A DNA stretch of 64,000 bases, taken from Massilia norwichensis (GTDB lineage: Bacteria > Pseudomonadota > Gammaproteobacteria > Burkholderiales > Burkholderiaceae_D). The notes below the pieces were generated by a model. The model was given only the letters and a program-made list of their open reading frames with translations. It was not told where the DNA came from and searched no databases. Shown here in pieces: positions 29,199 through 38,447 of the stretch. Numbering within the stretch: position 1 is the first letter of the stretch; each line of letters begins with the position of its first letter. Where the stretch lies: assembly GCF_024753245.1 (NCBI RefSeq), contig NZ_JANUGX010000014.1, positions 1-64,000 on the forward strand, written 5' to 3'. Both the position numbers and the translations under genes were made by a program.

Positions 29199-29810
29199 AT
29201 GATACCAAGTTCCGCCGCAGCCGGCACGCCCTTACGCTTAATCCTCGCTTCCAGCTCCGCCTACCGGCGCGAACTGCTGTCCCGGCTCGGCCTGCCCTTC
29301 GAGGCGATCGCCCCGGATATCGACGAAAGCCCGTTGAACGGCGAAGCGCCGGAAGCGACCGCCCTGCGGCTGGCGCGCGAAAAGGCCGCCGCCATCGCGC
29401 GCAGGCATCCGGGCGCGCTCGTCATCGGCTCCGACCAGGTCGCCACGCTGGACGGCGAACAGATCGGCAAGCCCGGCGACCACGCCCGTGCCCTGGCCCA
29501 GTTGCAGAAGATGCGCGGACGCCGCGTGACTTTCCACACGGCGCTGTGCCTGTGGGACGGCCGCGACGGCAGCGCGCAAGTGGAGAACGTGCAGGCCTTC
29601 GTCAGCTTCCGCGACCTGCCCGACCACGAGCTCGACGCCTACCTGCGCATCGAGCAGCCCTACGACTGCGCCGGCAGCGCCAAGAACGAAGGTCTCGGCA
29701 TTGCCATTCTCGAACGCATCGACAGTACCGACCCGACCGCCCTGACCGGCCTGCCGCTGATCGCCCTGACCGGCATGCTGCGCCGCGCGGGCGTGCGCTT
29801 TTTCGAATAA
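29199..29810 (+). CDS. Maf family nucleotide pyrophosphatase (YceF-like)
   Basis: 203 residues from ATG 29199; an in-frame ATG at 29178 would add seven. The Maf signature is at the start (LILASSSAYRRELLSRLGLPF), followed by SDQVATLDGEQIGKP and CAGSAKNEGLGI. The family hydrolyses non-canonical or methylated nucleoside triphosphates; the version next to yceD-rpmF in E. coli (YceF) prefers m7GTP. That context is the same here, but the substrate is inferred. Confidence 0.93.
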   Translation: MIPSSAAAGTPLRLILASSSAYRRELLSRLGLPFEAIAPDIDESPLNGEAPEATALRLAREKAAAIARRHPGALVIGSDQVATLDGEQIGKPGDHARALAQLQKMRGRRVTFHTALCLWDGRDGSAQVENVQAFVSFRDLPDHELDAYLRIEQPYDCAGSAKNEGLGIAILERIDSTDPTALTGLPLIALTGMLRRAGVRFFE

Positions 29811-29821
29811 CAAAAAATCTT

Positions 29822-30571
29822 ATGCCAGGCACTCTCTACCTCGTCCCCAACACCCTCGGCCCGCTCGAGGCCGCACCGAACGCCCTCTCGCACATCCTGC
29901 CCGAACAGGTGCAGGATATCGCCTCGAAGCTGGAATATTTCGTGGCCGAGAACGCCAAGACGGCGCGCGCCTTTTTGAAACTGGTCGCGGTCGACCATCC
30001 GCTGGCGCGTCCGCTGCAGGAAATCAAGATCTCGGAACTGAATGTGAACACGCCGCCGGCCGCCCTGAGCGCCCTGCTGGCGCCGCTGCTCGACGGGCAC
30101 GACATGGGCCTGGTGTCGGAAGCCGGGGTGCCGGCGGTGGCCGATCCGGGCGCCGACCTGGTGCGCCTGGCCCACCAGCATGGCATCCAGGTGCGTCCGC
30201 TGGTCGGCCCGTCTTCGCTGCTGCTGGCCGTCATGGCAAGCGGCCTGAACGGCCAGAGCTTCGCCTTCAACGGCTACCTGCCCACCGATGCGGCCCAGCG
30301 CACGAAGCGCATCCAGCAACTGGAACAGCGCTCGCGCAGCGAGAGGCAAACCCAGCTGCTGATCGAGACGCCCTATCGCAATGCCGCCATGCTGGAAGCC
30401 CTGGTGAATGCCTGCCAGCCGGGCACCCTGGTCTGCGTGGCGACCGATTTGTCGCTGCCGACCGAATCGGTACGCACGCTGACGGCGGCAAAATGGAAGG
30501 CGGCGCTGGCAGCGAACAAGGGGCCGGACTTCCACAAGAAGCCGACCGTGTTCCTTTTATTGGGTCAATAA
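29822..30571 (+). CDS. SAM-dependent methyltransferase, RsmI/tetrapyrrole methylase family
   Basis: 249 residues starting MPGTLYLVPNTLG, 11 nt after maf. The tetrapyrrole-methylase fold is indicated by GLVSEAGVPAVADPGADLV and VGPSSLLLAVMASGLNGQSFAFNGYLP, the same blocks as in RsmI, which 2'-O-methylates C1402 of 16S rRNA. It is shorter than RsmI (about 286) and lacks its C-terminal part. It may be a second RsmI-like enzyme with another target. Confidence 0.88.
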   Translation: MPGTLYLVPNTLGPLEAAPNALSHILPEQVQDIASKLEYFVAENAKTARAFLKLVAVDHPLARPLQEIKISELNVNTPPAALSALLAPLLDGHDMGLVSEAGVPAVADPGADLVRLAHQHGIQVRPLVGPSSLLLAVMASGLNGQSFAFNGYLPTDAAQRTKRIQQLEQRSRSERQTQLLIETPYRNAAMLEALVNACQPGTLVCVATDLSLPTESVRTLTAAKWKAALAANKGPDFHKKPTVFLLLGQ

Positions 30572-30574
30572 GAG

Positions 30575-31852
30575 TCAGTGCGTGGTGGCGTGGGCGCCGA
30601 GTCCACGTACCCAATCGAAGGCCGCCAGCTCGATCTCGCGGATCTGCTTGACCGACAGCCCGAGCTTGCCCAGCGCGCGCGCCAGACTGCGCCCGCCCTG
30701 CTTGCCCTCCAGCTCCTCGGCCACGCTCAGCATCGCGCCGTAGTTGCCGGCGCGGTCCAGCAGCGCCGCTTTCACTTCCTGCGAAACGTCGACGCGGTCG
30801 AGGATGGCCGCCATCGGGATCGCCAGCAACGCATCCATCAGCGACATCATGCCGATCGTGAACGCGGTTTCGGCGCTGGCCGTGTCGCCCGGATGCAGGG
30901 CCTGGCTCATCAGCTCGAGCAGGCGGCCGCGCGTGGTGGCCATCTGCAGCAGCGGCGAATTCAGTTCGACGCGGCCATCCGGCGTGCTGTACAGCAGGAT
31001 CTGCAGCCAGCGCTGCAGCTGGCTGCGGCCGAGCTGGACCACGGCCTGCGACACCGATTCGATATGGCCGTCGGGTCCGGCGGCGCGGCTGTTCACCAGA
31101 CGCAGCAGGTTCAGGCTCAGCAGCGCATCGCGCTTGACCGCGGCTTCGATGGCGGCATTATCGGCATTCGAGCCGATCAGCTCCAGCAGACGCAGCACGA
31201 CCAGTTCGGACGGCGAAATCTTCTTGCCCGACAAAATGGCCGGACGCGCGAAATAATAGCCCTGGAAATATTCGAAGCCGAGTTCCAGGCACAGACGGAA
31301 CTCTTCGACCGTCTCGACCTTCTCCGCCAGCAGCTTCTGGCGGGCGCCGCGCAGACTGATGGCCAGGCGCGTCAGCTCATCCCTGCTGACGCCCTTGAGG
31401 TCGATCTTGATCACGTCGACGAGGTCGATCAGCTTGCTAACCTGCTCGGAATGGCCTATAACATCGTCGAGGGCGAACTTGAAGCCGAGCTCTTTCAGCT
31501 CCCGGACCCGCGCCAGCACCGCCTCGGTGGGCAGCACGGTTTCCAGGATCTCGAGGATCACCCGGTCCGGCGACAGGAAGCGGACAAAGTCGCTCATCAG
31601 CACCACTTCGTCGACGTTGACGAAGGCAAGCTGCTCACCCACCACCTGCTCCATGCCCAGTTGGGACGCATGGGAAATGACGGTGGCGGTCGCGGCGGCG
31701 TAATCGGTCAGTTGCGCGTCCTCGTGCTCCGGGGCGGCGCGAAACAGCAGCTCGAACGCCACCAGCTTCTGGTCGCGCCCGAGTATCGGCTGGCGCGCCA
31801 GAAAAAATTCTTCGGACGGCATGGACGTGACAGCCGTTGCATCCGCGTGCAT
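30575..31852 (-). CDS. EAL-HDOD signalling protein, EAL probably inactive
   Basis: ATG at 31852 is chosen because AGGAG stands 9 nt before it. 425 residues. Residues about 15-205 are EAL-like (FFLARQPILGRDQKLVAFELLFR), but the signature reads ELLFR instead of E-A-L-x-R, and DDV replaces the catalytic DDFG-type motif. Cyclic di-GMP hydrolysis is therefore unlikely. An HDOD domain follows (about 215-400). This YuxH-type pair often acts as a protein-interaction module in motility or cyclic di-GMP signalling. It is convergent with the methyltransferase gene. Confidence 0.9.
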   Translation of the reverse strand: MHADATAVTSMPSEEFFLARQPILGRDQKLVAFELLFRAAPEHEDAQLTDYAAATATVISHASQLGMEQVVGEQLAFVNVDEVVLMSDFVRFLSPDRVILEILETVLPTEAVLARVRELKELGFKFALDDVIGHSEQVSKLIDLVDVIKIDLKGVSRDELTRLAISLRGARQKLLAEKVETVEEFRLCLELGFEYFQGYYFARPAILSGKKISPSELVVLRLLELIGSNADNAAIEAAVKRDALLSLNLLRLVNSRAAGPDGHIESVSQAVVQLGRSQLQRWLQILLYSTPDGRVELNSPLLQMATTRGRLLELMSQALHPGDTASAETAFTIGMMSLMDALLAIPMAAILDRVDVSQEVKAALLDRAGNYGAMLSVAEELEGKQGGRSLARALGKLGLSVKQIREIELAAFDWVRGLGAHATTH

Positions 31853-31977
31853 CGTAAAAAACTCCTGAAAATCAATTTCGGCAGGCACACGCGCGCCGGG
31901 GCCGGGGCGAAGCCCGGCACCAATGGAACTATACTACAGAGTCGAAAGTCTTTACATTTCGATATCGTATCAAATCG

Positions 31978-33120
31978 TTACTTGCGCTTCGGGCCGCGGG
32001 CGGACGATGTCGCCTGTTTGGCCTGGTCGGCGTAACGGAAAGCGGGCGTGCGCTTTTTGGCGGGAGCGGCGGGCGCCTCCCCTTCGGCTTTGGCCGCCGC
32101 TTTGGGCGCGCGGTCGCCGTAGGGCTGACCGGGCAGGCGCAGGCTGCCGGCACCGGACAGCGGGCTGGCGCGGCGCGCATTGCCGATCGGCTTGCGCGGG
32201 CCGCCGGTATCCAGGCCGCGCGGATTGGCGGTGCCGGTCACCTGGGTACCCTTTTCGATACGGAAAGTGGCGCCGCTGTCCTGGCCCAGCACCTGCACCA
32301 GGTAGGGCATGGTCTCGCGCAGCGTCGCTTCCAGCGTGTAGGGCGGATTCAGGATGAACATGCCGCTGCTGTGCATGCCGGTGCCGTCCGGGCCCGGCGT
32401 CGCCACGGTCAGGGTCACGTGCAGCCATTCCTTGGCCGGCAGGCGCTTCAGGCGGTCGGCGAACTGGCGCGACTCCATGCGCTGCAGCACCGGATACCAG
32501 ATCGCGTAGATGCCCGACGGGAAACGGCCAAGGGCTTCCTCGAGCGCGTCGCGCACGTGCTTGTAGTCGAGCTTGACTTCATACGGCGGGTCGATCAGCA
32601 CCAGCGCCCGGCGCGAAGGCGGCGGCAGCAGCGCTTTCATGCTCTGGAAACCGTCGGCGTGCTCGATCAGGATGCGGCGGCCGCGGGCGCGCTCGCCCTG
32701 CTCGGCCTTGTGCGCTTCCAGCTTGCGGAAATTCTCGACCAGCAGCCGCGTATCCGCCGGATGCAGTTCGAACAGGCGCAGGCGGTCCTCGGGACGCGCC
32801 ACCTGTTCGGCCACGTAGGGCGAGCCCGGGTAGTAACGCAGCTTGCCGCTGGGGTTCATGCCGCGCACCAGGTTCACGTAATCGGCCAGCGGGGCCGGCA
32901 GATCGTCGCGTTCCCACAGGCGCGCGATGCCCTCCAGGTACTCGCCGCTCTTGACCGCCTGCGCACTGTCGAGCGCGTACACGCCGGCACCCGAATGGGT
33001 GTCGATATAGGTGTAGGCCGTGTCCTTCTGGTTCATGTACTGGTGCAGTTGCACTTGTACAAAATGCTTCAGGACATCGGCGTGATTACCCGCGTGATAG
33101 GCGTGGCGGTAGCTGAACAT
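31978..33120 (-). CDS. rlmJ: 23S rRNA (adenine2030-N6)-methyltransferase RlmJ with basic tail
   Basis: Methylates A2030 of 23S rRNA. The N-terminus MFSYRHAYHAGNHADVLKH is diagnostic, and the catalytic DPPYE motif is in ALVLIDPPYEVKLDYKHV. The methyltransferase ends near residue 285. A further 95 residues, rich in Lys, Arg, Ala and Pro (KAAAKAEGEAPAAPAKKR), form an extension absent from the 280-residue E. coli enzyme, probably disordered and RNA-binding. Confidence 0.93.
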   Translation of the reverse strand: MFSYRHAYHAGNHADVLKHFVQVQLHQYMNQKDTAYTYIDTHSGAGVYALDSAQAVKSGEYLEGIARLWERDDLPAPLADYVNLVRGMNPSGKLRYYPGSPYVAEQVARPEDRLRLFELHPADTRLLVENFRKLEAHKAEQGERARGRRILIEHADGFQSMKALLPPPSRRALVLIDPPYEVKLDYKHVRDALEEALGRFPSGIYAIWYPVLQRMESRQFADRLKRLPAKEWLHVTLTVATPGPDGTGMHSSGMFILNPPYTLEATLRETMPYLVQVLGQDSGATFRIEKGTQVTGTANPRGLDTGGPRKPIGNARRASPLSGAGSLRLPGQPYGDRAPKAAAKAEGEAPAAPAKKRTPAFRYADQAKQATSSARGPKRK

Positions 33121-33182
33121 GGTATTTCCAAGGATGAGGCGAGAAAGCCGCCATTATCGCTTAGATGCGCCCCGTTCCCAAA

Positions 33183-33217
33183 AATTAAAAAACCGCAGCG
33201 TCTTGCGAGCGCTGCGG
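33183..33217 (-). terminator. Rho-independent terminator after aceA
   Basis: 8-bp stem CCGCAGCG (33193-33200) / CGCTGCGG (33210-33217), loop of 9 nt. On the minus strand a T-run (TTTTTTAATTTT) follows. It lies about 45 nt beyond the aceA stop. Confidence 0.85.
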
Positions 33218-33260
33218 CGGTCCGCGAACAACGGAGGAAACTGATTAAAAGCGTTTAGCG

Positions 33261-34559
33261 CTACGCGACTTTTTTCTCGTCGAAGAACTGCTCATCTTCA
33301 GTCGAGCCATGGAGAGCGGTCGTCGAGCTCTGGTTCTGCTGGATGGTCTGGGTCACGGCATCGAAGTAGCCGGTACCGACTTCGCGCTGGTGCTTGACCG
33401 CGGTGAAGCCTTTCTCGGCGGCGGCGAATTCCGCTTCCTGCAGCTCGACGAAGGCCGACATGCCGCGCCGCGCATAGCCATGCGCCAGGTTGAACATGCC
33501 GTAGTTCAGGGCGTGGAAGCCGGCCAGGGTGATGAACTGGAATTTGTAGCCCATCGCGCCCAGCTCCTTCTGGAACTTGGCGATGGTGGCGTCGTCCAGG
33601 TTCTTCTTCCAGTTGAACGAAGGCGAGCAGTTATAGGCCAGCATCTTGCCCGGGAATTTCTCGTGGATGGCTTCGGCGAAGCGCTTGGCGAAGGCCAGGT
33701 CCGGCTTGCCGGTCTCGCACCACACCAGGTCGGCGAAGGGTGCGTAGGCCAGGCCGCGCGAAATTGCCTGCTCGACGCCGGGCTTGACGCGGAAGAATCC
33801 CTCGACGGTGCGCTCGCCGGTGCAGAAAGGCTGGTCGTTGGCGTCGACGTCGGAGGTCAGCAGGTCGGCCGCTTCGGCATCGGTGCGGGCCACCAGGATG
33901 GTCGGGGTGCCCATCACGTCGGCGGCCAGGCGTGCCGCGGTCAGCTTCTCGACGGCTTCGCGCGACGGCACCAGCACCTTGCCGCCCATGTGGCCGCACT
34001 TCTTGACCGAGGCCAGCTGGTCTTCGAAGTGGACGCCGGCGGCGCCCGCTTCGATCATCGACTTCATCAGTTCGAAGGCATTCAGCACGCCGCCAAAACC
34101 GGCCTCGGCATCCGCGACGATCGGTGCGAAGTAATCGATGTCGTCCTTGCCTTCCGACCACTGGATCTGGTCGGCGCGCTGGAAGGTGTTGTTGATGCGC
34201 TTGACCACCATCGGCACCGAATTGGCCGGATACAGCGACTGGTCCGGATACATCTCGCCGGCCAGGTTGGCATCGCCCGCCACCTGCCAGCCCGACAGGT
34301 AGATCGCCTTCAGGCCGGCCTTCACCTGCTGCATGGCCTGGTTGCCGGTCAGCGCGCCCAGGGCGTTGACATAGGGTTCGTTATTGATCAGGTCCCACAG
34401 CTTTTCGGCGCCGCGGCGCGCCAGGGTGTGCTCGATCTGCACCGAGCCGCGCAGGCGCACGACGTCCTCTGCCGTGTAGTTGCGGGTCACATTCTTCCAG
34501 CGCGGATTGGTGTCCCAGTCCTGCTGCAGGGCGGCGATTTGCTGTTCACGAGTTGCCAT
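33261..34559 (-). CDS. aceA: Isocitrate lyase
   Basis: First enzyme of the glyoxylate bypass: isocitrate to glyoxylate and succinate, needed for growth on C2 units. 432 residues. The active-site loop is [13 protein letters not shown] (catalytic Cys188), and substrate-binding segments such as [12 protein letters not shown] and [10 protein letters not shown] are present. ATG at 34559 follows CAGGAG. Malate synthase is not in this window. Its presence next to a catabolic cluster that may release acetyl-CoA is suggestive only. Confidence 0.97.
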   Translation of the reverse strand: MATREQQIAALQQDWDTNPRWKNVTRNYTAEDVVRLRGSVQIEHTLARRGAEKLWDLINNEPYVNALGALTGNQAMQQVKAGLKAIYLSGWQVAGDANLAGEMYPDQSLYPANSVPMVVKRINNTFQRADQIQWSEGKDDIDYFAPIVADAEAGFGGVLNAFELMKSMIEAGAAGVHFEDQLASVKKCGHMGGKVLVPSREAVEKLTAARLAADVMGTPTILVARTDAEAADLLTSDVDANDQPFCTGERTVEGFFRVKPGVEQAISRGLAYAPFADLVWCETGKPDLAFAKRFAEAIHEKFPGKMLAYNCSPSFNWKKNLDDATIAKFQKELGAMGYKFQFITLAGFHALNYGMFNLAHGYARRGMSAFVELQEAEFAAAEKGFTAVKHQREVGTGYFDAVTQTIQQNQSSTTALHGSTEDEQFFDEKKVA

Positions 34560-34897
34560 GCTGTTTCTCCTGATGATGAATGGTGAAAACCGGGTTGGAG
34601 GGAAGCGTCGTTGGGAACATCATAATCTTGGTTGTGCACAGCACAAACACTCTTATATAAGACAAAGGATCATTTTTATTTCTATTTCAATCAATGACTT
34701 GCGCTGATCATTTCATGATACGAGAACAGATTTCTTAAAATGGAAACGGGTCCACCCATTCTTTTCGTGCGGTTTTCATATTCGTGGAGAGCATTCCGGA
34801 TGGTGAAAAATGATCGCCGTGAGCCGATCTTGCCTATCCACGGCCCAGCCGATCATAAGTTGCCACCCAGAATTAAAAATTGAAGAGCGTCAGCGAT
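34560..34897. promoter_or_regulatory. aceA upstream region and porin downstream region
   Basis: 338 bp without a gene. On the minus strand, upstream of aceA, a TATATAAG element (about 34655) could be a -10. Closer to the gene, TTGTGCTGTGCACAA (about 34632-34646) is a short imperfect palindrome that may be an operator. The remainder (34700-34897) shows no clear element; no strong terminator for the porin gene was found. Confidence 0.35.
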
Positions 34898-35914
34898 TCA
34901 AAAGAAGTGAACGATCCCAAGCTGCAGGCCGCGCGCATCGGCACCGGCATAGGCCAGCGGCAGACCTGCCACCGCGGCGCCGTTCAGGGTGTAATTGCCG
35001 ATGTTGCGGTTGCGCAAGTAAGACAGGGTGGAATACAACTGCGTGCGCTTGGAAAGCGTATAGATCAGGATCGTACCCAACTGGGACGCGCCGCTGTCCC
35101 GGCTGCTATGGTCGCGCAGGTGCGTGTAGCCGACGCCGAGGTCCAACGCCGCCGTCAGGTGGTAGCGAACCGAGCCCGTCAGCACGTCCTTGTCGATCTG
35201 CGCCAGCGGCGACCGGGCGCGGTGATAGCCGAGGTAGACGGTGGCCGGTTCGAATTCGTAGTGGCCGCCCGCGTACAGGGCTTTCTGGGTATCGGTATCC
35301 TGGGCGTTGCGCACCGCCTGATGGACCAGCGACAGGTGCAGCCGCTGGCGGTCGTAAGTGAGCGCGCCGGAATAGCTGCCGTTGGCGGACTTGGCGCCGC
35401 CGGTGGTGCCGAAGCCGTAGTAAAGCTGGAAGCGCACCGGCCCCAGCGCCGGCGAAAAATAGGATACCGTGCGGTCGGTCCGCACCGTGTAGGTCGAAAA
35501 ATTGTTCAGGCCGGAGGCCATCGAGGCGCCGACGAAGGCGTCGAGCCGGTTCTCGTTCAAGAACATCAGCGCGTTCTGGCGCCCGACGCGGATCTGGCCC
35601 ATGGCACCGCCGACGCCCACCCAGGCTTGCCGCGAAAACACGCGTGTCGGGTCGGCCGCGGCGCCGGTGTCGGACTTGAAGCCCTGTTCAAGCACGAACT
35701 CGACGTTGTTGCCGCCGCCCAGGTCTTCCCTGCCTTTCACGCCCCAGCGCGTGCCGTACAGGCCGCTCGAGTCGATGGCGGTCTGGTAGCCCTTGCCGGT
35801 GTTGGTATGCTGGGCGAAGGTATCGATGACACCGAACACCTGGACGCTGTTCTGGGCCTGGGCAGTGGATGCGGCGCACAACAGCGCGATGCCCGCGGAT
35901 AAAGCCTTGTACAT
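34898..35914 (-). CDS. Gram-negative outer-membrane porin
   Basis: 338 residues from ATG 35914 (GGAG 6 nt upstream; the longer frame to 35965 is rejected). Signal peptide MYKALSAGIALLCAASTAQA. The mature part starts QNSVQVFGVIDTFAQ, with betaproteobacterial porin features: GTRWGVKGREDLGGG, VFSRQAWVGV, and the terminal beta-strand signal ending in Phe (GLQLGIVHFF). It is the last gene of the catabolic cluster, so it probably admits the substrate. Confidence 0.93.
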   Translation of the reverse strand: MYKALSAGIALLCAASTAQAQNSVQVFGVIDTFAQHTNTGKGYQTAIDSSGLYGTRWGVKGREDLGGGNNVEFVLEQGFKSDTGAAADPTRVFSRQAWVGVGGAMGQIRVGRQNALMFLNENRLDAFVGASMASGLNNFSTYTVRTDRTVSYFSPALGPVRFQLYYGFGTTGGAKSANGSYSGALTYDRQRLHLSLVHQAVRNAQDTDTQKALYAGGHYEFEPATVYLGYHRARSPLAQIDKDVLTGSVRYHLTAALDLGVGYTHLRDHSSRDSGASQLGTILIYTLSKRTQLYSTLSYLRNRNIGNYTLNGAAVAGLPLAYAGADARGLQLGIVHFF

Positions 35915-36035
35915 GAAGTCTCCGGAAGGTGTTATGTTTTTCGCGGGCGCAGCGGGACCCGGCATGGCCTGGTGGCCATGCGCTCTCGTTCTCAGGAAAA
36001 AGCGGCCGCCGTACCGGCCGCGCCTCAGGTGCGCT

Positions 36036-37379
36036 TCAGGGGCGCGGCACAGCAGCTGCAGCTGCAGGCGTGCGCGGACCGCGCAGTTTCGGCATGGCGA
36101 GGGCCGCCAGCATGCCGAGCACGATCACGCCGGCCAGCACGACCAGTCCCAGGTCGAGGCGCTGGGTGGCCTGCTTGACCAGGCCCAGCATCCAGGGCGC
36201 CGCGTAGCCGCCCAGGTTGCCGATGGTCGCCATCAGGGCGATTGCGGCCGCCGCCGCCGGCCCGACGAAGAAGTAGGAAGGCAGGGTCCACATCACGGCG
36301 AACGAGGCCAGGATGCCGCCGGCCGCCAGCGAAAGACCCAGCAGCGAGACGACGATTTGGCTGGAAAACGCCGCGCTGAGCAGCAGGCCGCCGGCGCCGG
36401 CCAGCGCGGCCAGGATCATGTGCCACTTGCGCTCGCCCCGGCGGTCCGAGCGCTTGCCGATCACGATCATGGCAATGGCGCCGAAGCCGAAGGGAATCGC
36501 CGTGATCAGCCCGTTCGTCAGCAGGCTGTTCACGCCCAGGTCCTTGATGATCTGCGGCAGCCAGAAGGTCACGCCGTACAGGCCGGCCAGCAGGCTGAAG
36601 TTGGCGAAGGCCAGCAGCCAGGCATTCGGATCCTTCATCACATGGCTGAACTTGTGGCCGGCGCCGCTGGCCTGCTGGGCCCGGGTTTCCTGCGCCAGTT
36701 CGCTGGTCACCACGTTCTTTTCGGCCTCGCTCAGCCACGCTGCATCGGCGGGGCCATTGTTCAGGAAGAAGAAGCAGACAATGCCCAGCAGCATGGCCGG
36801 CGCGCCTTCGACGATGAACATCCACTGCCACCCTGCCAGCGACAGGTAGCCGCCGAAGGTGCTCATGATCCAGCCGGACAGCGGCGCGCCGATGACGACC
36901 GCAACCGGCATGCCGAGGAAGAACAGTGCGCTCACCTGGGAGCGCAGGCGCCCCGGGAACCAGTAAGTCAGGTACAGGATGATCCCCGGGTAGAAGCCGG
37001 CCTCCGCCACGCCCAGCAGGAAGCGGAACAGGTAGAACATGCCTGGCGACGAGACGCAGGCCATCGCCATCGAGATCAGGCCCCAGACCACCAGGATACG
37101 CGCAATCCAGAACTTGGCGCCGACACGCTGCAGCATCAGGTTGCTCGGAATCTCGAACATGCAATAGCCGAAGAAGAAGATGCCGGCGCCGAGGCCATAG
37201 GCGGCGTCGCTCAGACCGACGTCGGCCGCCATTTGCAGCTTGGCGAAGCCGACATTGACGCGGTCGAGGAAGGAAATCACGTACAGGAGGATCAGGAAAG
37301 GCAGCAGGCGCGCCGCGATCCGGTTGTAGCTCTGCGCTTCGAGCGGTGTGGTGAAGCTGTTCTGGTCCAGCAAGTTCAT
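36036..37379 (-). CDS. MFS transporter, anion:cation symporter-like
   Basis: 447 residues with about 12 membrane segments. It opens with a cytoplasmic N-terminus and RIAARLLPFLILLYVISFLDRVNVGFAKL, and the MFS loop 2/3 region reads VGAKFWIARILVVWGLISM. The FLDRVNVGFA pattern and the FLLGVAEAGFYPGIILYLTYWF segment fit the anion:cation symporter group (tartrate, phthalate, galactonate and similar organic acids). Placement between the porin and BKACE genes suggests it imports the carboxylated substrate of the pathway. Confidence 0.9.
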   Translation of the reverse strand: MNLLDQNSFTTPLEAQSYNRIAARLLPFLILLYVISFLDRVNVGFAKLQMAADVGLSDAAYGLGAGIFFFGYCMFEIPSNLMLQRVGAKFWIARILVVWGLISMAMACVSSPGMFYLFRFLLGVAEAGFYPGIILYLTYWFPGRLRSQVSALFFLGMPVAVVIGAPLSGWIMSTFGGYLSLAGWQWMFIVEGAPAMLLGIVCFFFLNNGPADAAWLSEAEKNVVTSELAQETRAQQASGAGHKFSHVMKDPNAWLLAFANFSLLAGLYGVTFWLPQIIKDLGVNSLLTNGLITAIPFGFGAIAMIVIGKRSDRRGERKWHMILAALAGAGGLLLSAAFSSQIVVSLLGLSLAAGGILASFAVMWTLPSYFFVGPAAAAAIALMATIGNLGGYAAPWMLGLVKQATQRLDLGLVVLAGVIVLGMLAALAMPKLRGPRTPAAAAAVPRP

Positions 37380-37471
37380 AGTGGTCTCCGTTATCGTTTT
37401 AAATGCGCCCTGGCGGCGCGCGGAAGGTCATTCCGGGACATGCGTTCTATGGCGCCTCGTGCCCGGACGTT

Positions 37472-38395
37472 TCAGAAGCTGACTGCGTGCGCTCCCTTGA
37501 GGCCGAGCATGGCGCGGGCCTCATCGGGCGTGGCGACGTCGAGCGACAGCGCTTCGAGGATGCCGCGGATGCGCCTGACCTGGACCGCGCTGCTGGTGGC
37601 CAGCCGGCCCGGGCCATCCCACAGCGAGTCTTCCAGCCCGACCCGCACATTGCCGCCCATCGAGGCGGCCATGGATGCGATCGGCATCTGGTGGCGGCCG
37701 GCGCCGAGCACCGACCAGATGTAGTCGGCGCCGAACAGGCGGTCCGCGGTGCGGCGCATGTGCATCACGTCCTCGGGGTGGGCGCCGATGCCACCACGCA
37801 GGCCGAACACGGACTGGATCAACAGCGGTCCTCGCAGCAGGCCCCTGTCGAGGAAGTGCGCGGCCGTGTACAGGTGGCCGATGTCGTAGCACTCGATCTC
37901 GAAGCGGGTCTCGTTCGCGCCGCAGGATTCCAGGATGTAGGCGATGTCGCGGAAAGTGTTCCTGAAGATCAGGTCATCGCTGTTCTGGAGGTAGGGGCGC
38001 TCCCAGTCGTGCTTGAATTCCTTGAAGCGGTCGAGCATCTCGTACAGGCCGAAGTTCATCGACCCCATGTTCAGCGACGCCAGCTCCGGCCTCAGGCGCA
38101 GAGCCGGCTGCAGGCGTTCCTCGATCGCCATCGCGGGCGAACCGCCGGTGGTGAGGTTGAGGACGACTGGCGACGCATCCCGGATGGGGGCAAGGAATTC
38201 GCGGTACAGGCCGACGTCCTGGCTCGGCCTTCCGGTCGAGGGGTCGCGGGCATGCAGGTGCACGATGGCGGCACCGGCCGCGGCGGCGTCGATCGCCGCC
38301 TGCGCGATCTCCGCCGGCGTCACCGGCAGGTAGGGCGACATCGAGGGTGTATGGATGGCGCCGGTGACGGCACAGCTGATGATCACTTTTCTCAT
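37472..38395 (-). CDS. BKACE family beta-keto acid cleavage enzyme (DUF849)
   Basis: ATG at 38395 has GAGG 6 nt upstream and is preferred over TTG 38407; 307 residues. BKACE enzymes cleave a beta-keto acid with acetyl-CoA, giving acetoacetate and a new acyl-CoA; the founding activity is on 3-keto-5-aminohexanoate. Family features: VIISCAVTGAIHTPSMSP at the N-terminus, metal-binding VHLHARDPSTGRP, LNLTTGGS, and the segments IECYDIGHL and MGGNVRVGLEDSL. It likely acts late in the cluster pathway; the keto acid is unknown. Confidence 0.93.
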   Translation of the reverse strand: MRKVIISCAVTGAIHTPSMSPYLPVTPAEIAQAAIDAAAAGAAIVHLHARDPSTGRPSQDVGLYREFLAPIRDASPVVLNLTTGGSPAMAIEERLQPALRLRPELASLNMGSMNFGLYEMLDRFKEFKHDWERPYLQNSDDLIFRNTFRDIAYILESCGANETRFEIECYDIGHLYTAAHFLDRGLLRGPLLIQSVFGLRGGIGAHPEDVMHMRRTADRLFGADYIWSVLGAGRHQMPIASMAASMGGNVRVGLEDSLWDGPGRLATSSAVQVRRIRGILEALSLDVATPDEARAMLGLKGAHAVSF

Positions 38396-38447
38396 GTCGA
38401 TCCTCAATCAATCGAATATCGGACAACTCACCGGCGCCACCGCGCCG

